DNA of 5,140 bases from Candidatus Bathyarchaeota archaeon (lineage in GTDB: Archaea > Thermoproteota > Bathyarchaeia > EX4484-135), in assembly GCA_011040545.1 (NCBI GenBank), contig DQYM01000194.1, positions 1 through 5,140 on the forward strand, given 5' to 3'. This document shows positions 1 to 5,139 of this stretch, in pieces. Positions within the stretch are counted from its first letter, which is position 1, and every line of letters begins with the position of its first letter. The position numbers were made by a program, and so were the translations under genes. The notes beneath the pieces are model-generated. The model had not been told where the DNA came from. It did no database searches and was given only the letters and a program-made list of their open reading frames with translations.

Positions 1-555
1 CTGCTTGGCTTCCTCCTTCAGCAAATCCCTTATCACGCCCTTAGGCCTACCTCCTATTGAAAGTGGGTCCTTTGCAACTACCTTCGTTACCCTAATACGC
101 CTATCCCTTAGTAGGTCGTGCTTCTCAACTACCTCTAGGTGGTCAAAGCCAGGGTGCTCCATTACAGCCCTAAGCTTACGTACTTCCTCAGGCCTTAGGT
201 CGGTTAGGCAGTATGGCTTATGCCCTGTCTTATCATACCATACGTAGACCTTCTGCTCTACTGGCTCGTAGAGCTTAACACGGGCACAGCCCCTCCCCCC
301 ATCGTAGCTAACATCTATTATGAAGGCCCTCCCTAGCTCCTCTGGCTCCTCAGGTGAGAAGGAAGCAAGTTCCTCCCTAGTAATAGCCCTTGGCTCCTCC
401 TTAGGAGCTACCTGCCCCTCAGAACCCCCTATGAAGGCCAGGAGGTCCTTAGAGCCCGTGCTCTTGGCCCCTTGGGGCTCCTGCCTGCTAGCCCTAGGAG
501 CTCCAGCCTCACGGCCAACTAGGAAATCCGATAGCTTCCTCTGGCCCTTCGGCAT
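1..555 (-). CDS. polB1: DNA polymerase B1 (PolB1/Dpo1), N-terminal part, cut by window edge
   Basis: This is the start of the crenarchaeal family B replicative DNA polymerase. The frame is open for 185 codons from ATG 555-553 to the window edge. Residues about 76-185 resemble the N-terminal domain of Sulfolobus Dpo1 as I remember it: an IDVSYDGGRG strand, the block YDKTGHKPYCLTDL (about 108-120), PGFDHLE (135-141) and RVTKVVAKDPLSIGG (155-169). Residues 1-12 hold a PIP-box-like QRKLSDFL, and residues 13-72 are rich in A, G, S, E and P and look like a flexible tether. The exonuclease and polymerase domains lie beyond the window, so catalytic residues cannot be checked. The start was chosen because a TATA-like element lies about 30 bases upstream and the next ATG upstream (586-584) is out of frame. 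The gene is divergent from the methyltransferase at 599. The family call is strong and the exact start is likely. Confidence 0.87.
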   Translation of the reverse strand, partial: MPKGQRKLSDFLVGREAGAPRASRQEPQGAKSTGSKDLLAFIGGSEGQVAPKEEPRAITREELASFSPEEPEELGRAFIIDVSYDGGRGCARVKLYEPVEQKVYVWYDKTGHKPYCLTDLRPEEVRKLRAVMEHPGFDHLEVVEKHDLLRDRRIRVTKVVAKDPLSIGGRPKGVIRDLLKEEAKQ

Positions 556-565
556 GACTACCGCC

Positions 566-575
566 CTTAATAGGG
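566..575 (+). promoter_or_regulatory. TATA box candidate for the NSUN-type methyltransferase gene
   Basis: CCTTAATAGG is A/T-rich in its middle, and its centre is about 28 bases before ATG 599, which fits a leaderless transcript. It lies on the polB1 side of the gap, while the polB1 TATA candidate lies on the methyltransferase side, so the two promoters cross. The rival ATAAAA at 585-590 would start transcription near 612, inside the gene, and leave GTG 626 as the first start codon. That would cut into a helix of the NusB-like domain, so it is less likely. Confidence 0.45.
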
Positions 576-583
576 GCTGCTGG

Positions 584-592
584 CATAAAAGC
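584..592 (-). promoter_or_regulatory. TATA box candidate for polB1
   Basis: Read on the minus strand the bases are GCTTTTATG, an A/T-rich patch in GC-rich surroundings. Its centre is about 32 bases before the polB1 ATG. With the usual archaeal TATA-to-start distance of about 26 bases, transcription would begin near 562 and give a very short leader. A GGCGGT at 565-560 resembles a Shine-Dalgarno core, but it would be only partly inside that leader. Confidence 0.5.
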
Positions 593-598
593 TTGGCT

Positions 599-1939
599 AT
601 GATGGCCACGGCAATCAAGCTGGCCGTGAGGGCCCTGGTGGAAGTGGAGGTGAGGAGGAAGAGCGAGAGGCTTGCCCTCTCCGAGGCAGTAGCAGAGCTA
701 GGCATTAGGGACGTGAGGGCCATAGGGTTAGCCCATAGGCTAGTGCTAGAAACCCTAAAACGGCTGAACCTGCTGGATGAGGTAGCTAAGGCAGCTCTAG
801 CTGGTGAGGGCTCGCTTGAAGATCTAGGCGCAAGGGCTAGGGCCTTCCTAAGGCTCTTCGCCTACAGGGCCGTGGTAGAGGGGGCGAGCAGGAGGGAGCT
901 AGCTAGCTTCGTGCTATCAGCTAGGGAGGCCCTTGGGAAGGGCACCTTAAGGCCTATTGAGAGGGCTCTTGGCCGCTGCACCACGCTCAGCCTAGATGAT
1001 GTCCTAGCTAGCAGGTCGGGCGATGAAAGGCTTGCCCTTGAGCTCTGCGTCCCCACCTGGCTACTTCGCCTCCTCTGCAGGGACCTCGGCAGGCAGGTGG
1101 CCATCGGCTTGCTTAAGGCATCCCTAGTCCAGGCCCCCTCCTACGTAAGGGTAAATACACTAAGGGGGGAGGAGGGCGAGATTCTAGCCTCACTAGAGCA
1201 GGAGGGAATAGTCCTAGAGCCCGTTGAAGGGCTAAGGCATGTGTATAAGGTAGTTGAGGCGGGGAAGCCAATTATACTAACGGATGCATATAAGGAGGGC
1301 CTCGTGTATCCACAGGATAAGGCAAGCTGCCTAGCCGTTGAGGTAGCCAATCCTAGGCCAGGCCAGGTGGTCCTAGATGTATGTGCTGCACCTGGTGCTA
1401 AGACGACATACATGGCCCAGCTCATGGGTAATAGGGGCCTCATAATCTCAATAGACTTCTCAAGGAGGCGCTTAGGGGCTTGGAGGAAGCTAGTAGCGAG
1501 GATGGGCGTTAAGGTAGCCTTCCCCATCCTAGCAGATGCTAGGTTCCAGCTGCCGACACGCCTAAGGGCAGATGTGGTCCTGCTGGATCTACCGTGCACG
1601 AGCACAGGTGCCTTTGCTAAAACGCCATCTGCTAAGTGGAGGCTAGGGCCTAGGTCGCCTAAGAACATGGCTAAGGTCCAGGCCAGGATCCTCAGGGCAT
1701 CTGCAGAGCACGTGAAGCCAGGTGGCGTGCTCATCTACACGACCTGCAGCCTGTTGGTGGAGGAGAACGAGCGTGTGGTAGAGGACTTCTTAAGGGCCAA
1801 TCCTGATTTTGAGCTTGAGAGGCCAGAGCCATTCCTAGGCCTACCAGGCCTTAGGGGCCTCAGCAAGGCCCAGAGGCTGTACCCGCACATCCATGAGTGC
1901 GATGGATACTTCATAGCCAAGCTGAGGAGAGAAAGCTGA
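599..1939 (+). CDS. RNA (cytosine-5) methyltransferase, NSUN/RsmB type with NusB-like N-terminal domain
   Basis: This SAM-dependent enzyme, 446 residues from ATG 599, is predicted to methylate carbon 5 of cytosine in rRNA or tRNA. Residues about 3-135 are a helical NusB-like RNA-binding domain, as in bacterial RsmB. The N1 motif YVRVNTL is at 182-188 and YPQDKAS follows. SAM motif I, VLDVCAAPGAKT, spans 258-269. Motif IV is LPCTSTG with Cys333, and motif VI is TTCS with Cys383. In this family the motif VI cysteine attacks the base and the motif IV cysteine helps release the product. The C terminus PHIHECDGYFIAKL is the usual last strand. The open frame reaches back to 320, but that part lies opposite polB1, so the start is set at 599 (or the adjacent ATG 602). 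The family is certain; the RNA target is not visible. Confidence 0.93.
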   Translation: MMATAIKLAVRALVEVEVRRKSERLALSEAVAELGIRDVRAIGLAHRLVLETLKRLNLLDEVAKAALAGEGSLEDLGARARAFLRLFAYRAVVEGASRRELASFVLSAREALGKGTLRPIERALGRCTTLSLDDVLASRSGDERLALELCVPTWLLRLLCRDLGRQVAIGLLKASLVQAPSYVRVNTLRGEEGEILASLEQEGIVLEPVEGLRHVYKVVEAGKPIILTDAYKEGLVYPQDKASCLAVEVANPRPGQVVLDVCAAPGAKTTYMAQLMGNRGLIISIDFSRRRLGAWRKLVARMGVKVAFPILADARFQLPTRLRADVVLLDLPCTSTGAFAKTPSAKWRLGPRSPKNMAKVQARILRASAEHVKPGGVLIYTTCSLLVEENERVVEDFLRANPDFELERPEPFLGLPGLRGLSKAQRLYPHIHECDGYFIAKLRRES

Positions 1940-1966
1940 TGTAAATGATGTTCTCAATCCACTTAC
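1940..1966. other. 27-base convergent intergenic gap
   Basis: The methyltransferase gene (TGA at 1937-1939) and the ATP-grasp gene (TAG at 1969-1967) end tail to tail here. There is no run of five or more T on either strand and no clear hairpin. Any termination therefore happens inside the opposing gene or at weak pyrimidine-rich sites, such as GCTTTCTCTCC on the minus strand just past the gap. Confidence 0.7.
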
Positions 1967-2854
1967 CTATCCATCCTTGGCCCTTGAGAGCACATACCTT
2001 GCTATCTCCATAGCTATATCGGTTTTTGAAACGCTCTGCAGCCCCCTCCAGCTAGGCTGGCTATTCACCTCAATTACTAGTGGCCCCCTCTCGCTCGGTA
2101 GTATGTCTACGCCAGCTACCTCGCACTTAGTGGCCTCTGCAGCCCTCACGGCCAGCTCCTCTAGCTCAGCTGGTAGCTCGTAGGGCTCTGGCCTAGCACC
2201 TAGGTATACGTTCTTCTTCCAGCCCCTCGCTACCCTACGCATGGCAGCTACTACTCGGCCCCCTATTACAAAGGCCCTTACATCATAGTTGCCATGTGGT
2301 ATGAACTCCTGCATGTATATTACGCCCCTCTGGAAGGCTATTGACCTAAACAAGCGGAGGGCTGCATCTGGGTCTGTGGCCCTAACGCTCCCTATGCCCC
2401 TAGAGCCAAATAGTGGCTTTACTACTACATCACGGCCTAGCTCGTAGAAGGCCCTCATGGCCACCTGCACGTCCTCTGTTGCCACCGTCCTAGGCACTGG
2501 TATGCCAGCGCTCTCCATGAGCCAGAGGGCATGGTACTTATCAGAGCATATCTCTATGGCCTCAGGTGGGTTTACTACTACGACCCCTTCTGCCTCAAGG
2601 CGCCTAAGCAAGTCCATCCTGAATATTATCTGCTCAAGGGAGCCACGGCCTATTGGTCGGATAACTAATGCATCAAGCTCTTCAATAGCCCTTAGATCTG
2701 GAGCCCTATGTGATGCAAGGGGCCTCATGCTCACCTGGCCAGATAGGCGCCTGAAGCTCAGGAAGGAAACCTCAGCACCAAGCCTTGAGAAGGCTTCTGC
2801 TAGCCTACTTGAGCACCAAGCATCGGGCCTCCTCGTTAGTATGCCTACCTTCAT
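1967..2854 (-). CDS. ATP-grasp amino-acid ligase, RimK/MptN group
   Basis: The 295-residue protein has the ATP-grasp layout of RimK-type alpha-L-glutamate ligases, which use ATP to join glutamate to a carboxylate through an acyl phosphate. Visible blocks are IRPIGRGSLEQIIFRMD (65-81), a signature I associate with MptN-like archaeal members; SDKYHAL (104-110); the ATP-binding lysine and glycine loop VVVKPLFGSRGIG (143-155); MQEFIP (181-186); DVRAFV (191-196); GVDI (248-251); and the metal-binding IEVN (261-264). The frame could start at 2896, but that lies upstream of the TATA box; ATG 2854 is about 28 bases past it and begins MKVGIL, a normal first strand. MptN adds glutamate to tetrahydromethanopterin and RimK adds it to ribosomal protein S6. 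Which substrate applies here cannot be read from the sequence. Confidence 0.9.
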   Translation of the reverse strand: MKVGILTRRPDAWCSSRLAEAFSRLGAEVSFLSFRRLSGQVSMRPLASHRAPDLRAIEELDALVIRPIGRGSLEQIIFRMDLLRRLEAEGVVVVNPPEAIEICSDKYHALWLMESAGIPVPRTVATEDVQVAMRAFYELGRDVVVKPLFGSRGIGSVRATDPDAALRLFRSIAFQRGVIYMQEFIPHGNYDVRAFVIGGRVVAAMRRVARGWKKNVYLGARPEPYELPAELEELAVRAAEATKCEVAGVDILPSERGPLVIEVNSQPSWRGLQSVSKTDIAMEIARYVLSRAKDG

Positions 2855-2877
2855 CAAAGGCACCCTGGGCCTTGCCC

Positions 2878-2886
2878 TTATAAATA
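2878..2886. promoter_or_regulatory. Shared, near-palindromic TATA box for two divergent leaderless genes
   Basis: TTATAAATA reads as a TATA box on both strands (TATTTATAA on the minus strand). Its centre, 2882, is 28 bases from the minus start ATG 2854 and 27 bases from the plus start ATG 2909. At the usual archaeal spacing both transcripts would begin at or within a base or two of their start codons. It is the only A/T-rich patch in the 54-base gap, and I see no separate second TATA box. Confidence 0.75.
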
Positions 2887-2908
2887 GCCGTTGCAAGAGG
2901 CACAGCCG

Positions 2909-3916
2909 ATGTTCTCCCTAGAGCTGGAGAGGCTTAAGGATGAGGTAAGGGCCTCTGGGGCAGGTAAGGTCCTAATCCAGCTGCCCTTCGGCCTCAGGCC
3001 CTATGCTATTGAGATCGCTAAGGCAGTTAAGGGGGCAGGAGGCCTACCAATCGTCCAAGCCGACCCATGCTATGGGGCCTGCGATGTAGCTGCCTGGGCA
3101 GCGAGCACCCTTGGCGCAGAGCTCATAGCCCACTATGGTCACTCCAAGATGCTAGAGCTGCCTTCTGGCCCAGCTGTTATCTACCTTGAGGCTAGGATGG
3201 ATATTGATGTAAGGGAGGCCCTTGAGAAGGCGCTAAGCCTGCTTGAGCCCTATAGCACCATAGGCTTAGCTACAACGGTCCAACACATACATGCTATTGG
3301 CTTCGCCTCAAGCGTGCTCAAGGAGGCTGGCCACGATGTCCGCATCGGGAGGGCTGGTGGCCTGGTAGCCTACGATGGGCAGATCCTAGGTTGCGATTTC
3401 ACAACCCTAAGGGCCATAAGGGACCAGGTTGATGCTATACTGGTAATCGGGAGCAAGTTCCATGCTATAGGGGCTTCCATAGCAACTGGCAAGCCAACCG
3501 TGATGGCAAACCCATATGAGTGCATAGCTGAGGATGTAAGCAGGGAAGCAGCACGAGTGCTAGCTAGGAGGTACGCAAGTATTCAAGAAGCTAGAGGGGC
3601 TAGGAGCTTTGGCGTGATTGTTGGCCTAAAGCCAGGCCAGATGAAGCTTCAGCAGGCCATTAGGGCACTAGAGCTCTTAAGGGAAGCGGAGAAGGAGGCA
3701 ATCCTCCTAGCTGCAAATGAGGTAAGGCCTGAGTATCTAGCTGATTTCACATGCCTAGATGCCCTCGTGAACACAGCCTGCCCAAGGCTAAGCCTTGAGG
3801 ATGATGGCTCATTTGGGAGGCCACTACTTACCTTCCTAGAGCTCAAGGTAGCCCTAGGCCTCATGGAGTGGGAGGAGCTATGCAGGGCAGGTTGGTTCGC
3901 CGCTCCTGGCTCATAA
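2909..3916 (+). CDS. dph2: Dph2, 2-(3-amino-3-carboxypropyl)histidine synthase (diphthamide step 1)
   Basis: Archaeal Dph2 is a homodimeric [4Fe-4S] enzyme that cleaves SAM in an unusual way and moves the 3-amino-3-carboxypropyl group to a histidine of elongation factor 2. The protein has 335 residues, close to the roughly 340 of Pyrococcus Dph2. The three cluster cysteines are present, one per domain: Cys54 in DPCYGACD, Cys162 in ILGCDF and Cys291 in NTACPRLSLED. Other family blocks are VLIQLPFGLRPYA near the N terminus, HYGHSKM, and GSKFHAIG followed by NPYE. ATG 2909 was preferred over the in-frame ATG 2891 because the TATA box ends at 2886, so only 2909 lies at leaderless distance. It is probably the first gene of a two-gene unit, as the next gene starts inside it. 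Confidence 0.95.
   Translation: MFSLELERLKDEVRASGAGKVLIQLPFGLRPYAIEIAKAVKGAGGLPIVQADPCYGACDVAAWAASTLGAELIAHYGHSKMLELPSGPAVIYLEARMDIDVREALEKALSLLEPYSTIGLATTVQHIHAIGFASSVLKEAGHDVRIGRAGGLVAYDGQILGCDFTTLRAIRDQVDAILVIGSKFHAIGASIATGKPTVMANPYECIAEDVSREAARVLARRYASIQEARGARSFGVIVGLKPGQMKLQQAIRALELLREAEKEAILLAANEVRPEYLADFTCLDALVNTACPRLSLEDDGSFGRPLLTFLELKVALGLMEWEELCRAGWFAAPGS
3870..3875 (+). promoter_or_regulatory. Shine-Dalgarno site for the METTL5-type gene
   Basis: GGGAGG matches the GGAGG core complementary to the archaeal 16S rRNA 3' end and lies four bases before ATG 3880, inside the dph2 coding sequence. It decides the start: GTG 3868 lies just before the site and ATG 3880 directly after it. Confidence 0.75.
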
Positions 3917-4539
3917 GGGCGCTTGAGGCCGTGCCAAGGCACCCAAGCCCTAGTGCCCTACTTGAGCAGTACACGATACCAGCTGATCTAGCAGCAGATA
4001 TACTGTTCCTGGCTGCCTTCACATTTGGCGATATATATGGCAAGTCGGTCCTAGACCTAGGCTGCGGAACTGGCCGCTTAGCTATAGGCGCAGCCCTTCT
4101 AGGTGCTAGGGAGGTCCTGGGCGTTGATATAGATGAGAGAGCACTAAGGCTAGCCATGAGGGCAGCATGGCGACTAGGGGTTGGGGATAGGACCATGTGG
4201 CTTGCTGCTGATATAGGAGCCATAAGGGGGCACTTTGATACAGCAGTGCAGAACCCACCATTTGGAGTTAGGCGGAAGGGGGCGGATAGGCCTTTCCTAG
4301 CCAAGGCCATTGAGCTATGCTCTACCGTCTACTCGCTCCACAAGTCTGGCAAGGAGAACAGGGCCTTCCTAAGGGCCTACATAGAGCGCCTAGGCGGTAG
4401 GGTAACGCACGTAATCCCAATGCGCCTAAGGCTACCAGCTACCATGCCGTTCCACCAGCAGAGGTTCAGGGATGTAGCTGTAGATCTATACAGGATAGAA
4501 GTCAAGCCCAGGGGGCACGGAAGCCTTATAAATGGCTAG
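3880..4539 (+). CDS. METTL5-type rRNA adenine-N6 methyltransferase
   Basis: This 219-residue SAM-dependent methyltransferase matches METTL5 almost end to end. Visible are LEQYTIPADLAA (28-39), the SAM loop VLDLGCGTGRLAIGA (57-71), the acidic GVDIDERAL strand that binds the SAM ribose, the catalytic NPPFG (125-129) typical of N6-adenine enzymes, VYSLHKS shortly after, and a C-terminal LPATMPFHQQ...VAVDLYRIE segment like that of human METTL5. Human METTL5 methylates one adenosine of 18S rRNA with TRMT112; the archaeal target in 16S rRNA is inferred from homology. The gene overlaps the end of dph2 by 37 bases in another frame, so the two are probably co-transcribed and perhaps translationally coupled. 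Its last codons contain the TATA box of the following tRNA gene. TTG 3892 is a less likely start. Confidence 0.92.
   Translation: MQGRLVRRSWLIRALEAVPRHPSPSALLEQYTIPADLAADILFLAAFTFGDIYGKSVLDLGCGTGRLAIGAALLGAREVLGVDIDERALRLAMRAAWRLGVGDRTMWLAADIGAIRGHFDTAVQNPPFGVRRKGADRPFLAKAIELCSTVYSLHKSGKENRAFLRAYIERLGGRVTHVIPMRLRLPATMPFHQQRFRDVAVDLYRIEVKPRGHGSLING
4526..4533 (+). promoter_or_regulatory. TATA box for tRNA-His
   Basis: TTATAAAT lies 31 bases before the first tRNA base and overlaps the last codons of the METTL5-type gene (Leu-Ile-Asn-Gly-stop). At normal spacing transcription would begin near 4556 and give a leader of about 8 bases for RNase P to remove. It almost repeats the shared box at 2878. 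Confidence 0.7.
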
Positions 4540-4563
4540 GATGGCCCTAGGATGGGCTTACAT

Positions 4564-4639
4564 GGCCGGGGTGGTGTAGTGGCTAACACGGGGGCCTGTG
4601 GAGCCCCAGACCCGGGTTCGATTCCCGGCCCCGGCCCCA
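4564..4639 (+). tRNA. tRNA-His (anticodon GTG), with encoded G-1 and CCA, no intron
   Basis: The cloverleaf closes completely. The acceptor GCCGGGG (4565-4571) pairs with CCCCGGC (4629-4635). The D stem GTGT (4574-4577) pairs with ACAC (4586-4589). The anticodon stem GGGGC (4591-4595) pairs with GCCCC (4603-4607) around the loop CTGTGGA, giving anticodon GTG at 4598-4600. The T stem CCGGG (4612-4616) pairs with CCCGG (4624-4628) around TTCGATT. The variable loop is AGAC. G4564 lies opposite the discriminator C4636, the G-1:C73 pair that identifies histidine tRNAs to HisRS. CCA is encoded at 4637-4639. Nineteen of 21 stem pairs are G:C, which suggests a hyperthermophilic host. Confidence 0.97.
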
Positions 4640-4664
4640 CATCAGGCACCAGGCCTTCCTCAGC

Positions 4665-4676
4665 CTTAGCGCTAAG
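4665..4676. repeat. Perfect 12-base palindrome CTTAGCGCTAAG
   Basis: The half sites CTTAGC and GCTAAG are exact reverse complements with no spacer. It lies 25 bases past tRNA-His and about 30 bases from the T-run behind the minus-strand gene. With no loop it would form a poor hairpin, so a dimeric protein site or chance is as likely as an RNA structure. Confidence 0.55.
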
Positions 4677-4704
4677 CACTTGCTATGCTACTGCTGGTCT
4701 CTGG

Positions 4705-4713
4705 AAAAAATAA
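4705..4713 (-). terminator. T-run terminator for the minus-strand gene at 4732-5139
   Basis: On the minus strand the bases read TTATTTTTT, beginning about 19 bases past the TGA stop at 4734-4732. Archaeal RNA polymerase stops at such T-runs without needing a hairpin. It is the longest single-base A or T run I noticed in the window. On the plus strand it is only an A-run, so it would not end tRNA transcripts. Confidence 0.65.
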
Positions 4714-4731
4714 GGGGGATCCTAGCTCTGC

Positions 4732-5139
4732 TCAGCAGGAGGTGTGGAAGTAGGCTAGGTAATCGTAGGGCCAGGGATCTGGGCTTACGTAGCCAAAGCC
4801 CCATACGTGCTCCCATATCGTGCTATCTGGGCCTGGCGTCTCAGCCCTCAGGTAGGCCGTCCAGACGGAGCTAGGCTCTGTATCCTGGCATGCCTTTATC
4901 CAGGCCTGGCGGATGGTGAAGCCTAAGCTGATGTAGGTAGCGAAGAGCTCTCCCCTGCTTGGTGAGTCGTGGGCAACTGTATCAAAGCCGAAGATGTAGT
5001 GGAGGCCCCTGAAGGCAGGCCCCCAGCGTGCCCACACGCTCTTGCCATCGTGGACTAGCCTTAGGCACCTACACGCATCTAGCACTATCCACTCTAGGTC
5101 CTGGTCCCCCCACCTAGCCTCGCTGTAGTGGAGGAACTC
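4732..5139 (-). CDS. DUF6345-like protein, C-terminal part, cut by window edge
   Basis: The frame is open from the right edge to TGA 4734-4732 and gives 135 residues of the C-terminal part. GTG 5085 is an internal valine rather than the start, because the frame continues upstream with normal-looking protein. The pattern DLEWIVLDACRCL (visible residues 14-26), then GLHYIFGFDT, FATYISLGFTIRQAWI and WGFGYVSPD resembles DUF6345 as I remember it. I could not compare it directly. An LDAC after a hydrophobic strand also recalls the nucleophile site of caspase-fold peptidases; the matching His-Gly motif would lie outside the window. Nine of 135 residues are tryptophan, unlike the neighbouring proteins. 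No membrane segment is seen in the visible part. Location, activity and substrate are unknown. The coding call is firm; the family name is tentative. Confidence 0.6.
   Translation of the reverse strand, partial: EFLHYSEARWGDQDLEWIVLDACRCLRLVHDGKSVWARWGPAFRGLHYIFGFDTVAHDSPSRGELFATYISLGFTIRQAWIKACQDTEPSSVWTAYLRAETPGPDSTIWEHVWGFGYVSPDPWPYDYLAYFHTSC

Noticed and set aside
5..247. Open frame of 80 codons on the plus strand
   Set aside because: It is antisense to polB1, whose protein matches the Dpo1 N-terminal domain; the plus-strand translation resembles nothing I know.
320..598. In-frame N-terminal extension of the NSUN-type methyltransferase
   Set aside because: It lies opposite the conserved polB1 coding sequence, is serine/proline-rich without family similarity, and would put the start upstream of the promoter.
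862..1104. Open frame of 80 codons antisense to the NusB-like domain
   Set aside because: It is a shadow of a well-supported gene, with no recognisable motif.
1141..1734. Open frame of 197 codons antisense to the methyltransferase gene
   Set aside because: It is long only because GC-rich antisense frames have few stops; it mirrors the conserved SAM-binding domain and is serine/leucine-rich noise.
1934..1952. Possible C/D box sRNA (CTGATG and ATGATGT) at the end of the methyltransferase gene
   Set aside because: Box C is imperfect and no properly spaced box D or C'/D' pair follows.
2855..2896. Fourteen-residue N-terminal extension of the ATP-grasp ligase
   Set aside because: It would start upstream of its own TATA box; MKVGIL at 2854 is the normal first strand and fits a leaderless start.
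2457..2921. Open frame of 154 codons on the plus strand
   Set aside because: It is antisense to the ATP-grasp gene, crosses the shared promoter and runs into dph2; the composition is serine-rich noise.
3861..4310. Open frame of 149 codons on the minus strand
   Set aside because: It is antisense to the METTL5-type gene, whose motifs are clear.
4564..4639. tRNA intron, common in crenarchaeal tRNAs
   Set aside because: The anticodon arm is seven loop bases on five paired bases with no insertion anywhere.
4680..4874. Open frame of 64 codons on the plus strand
   Set aside because: It covers the T-run and the antisense of the DUF6345-like gene; it has no Shine-Dalgarno site and no recognisable protein.
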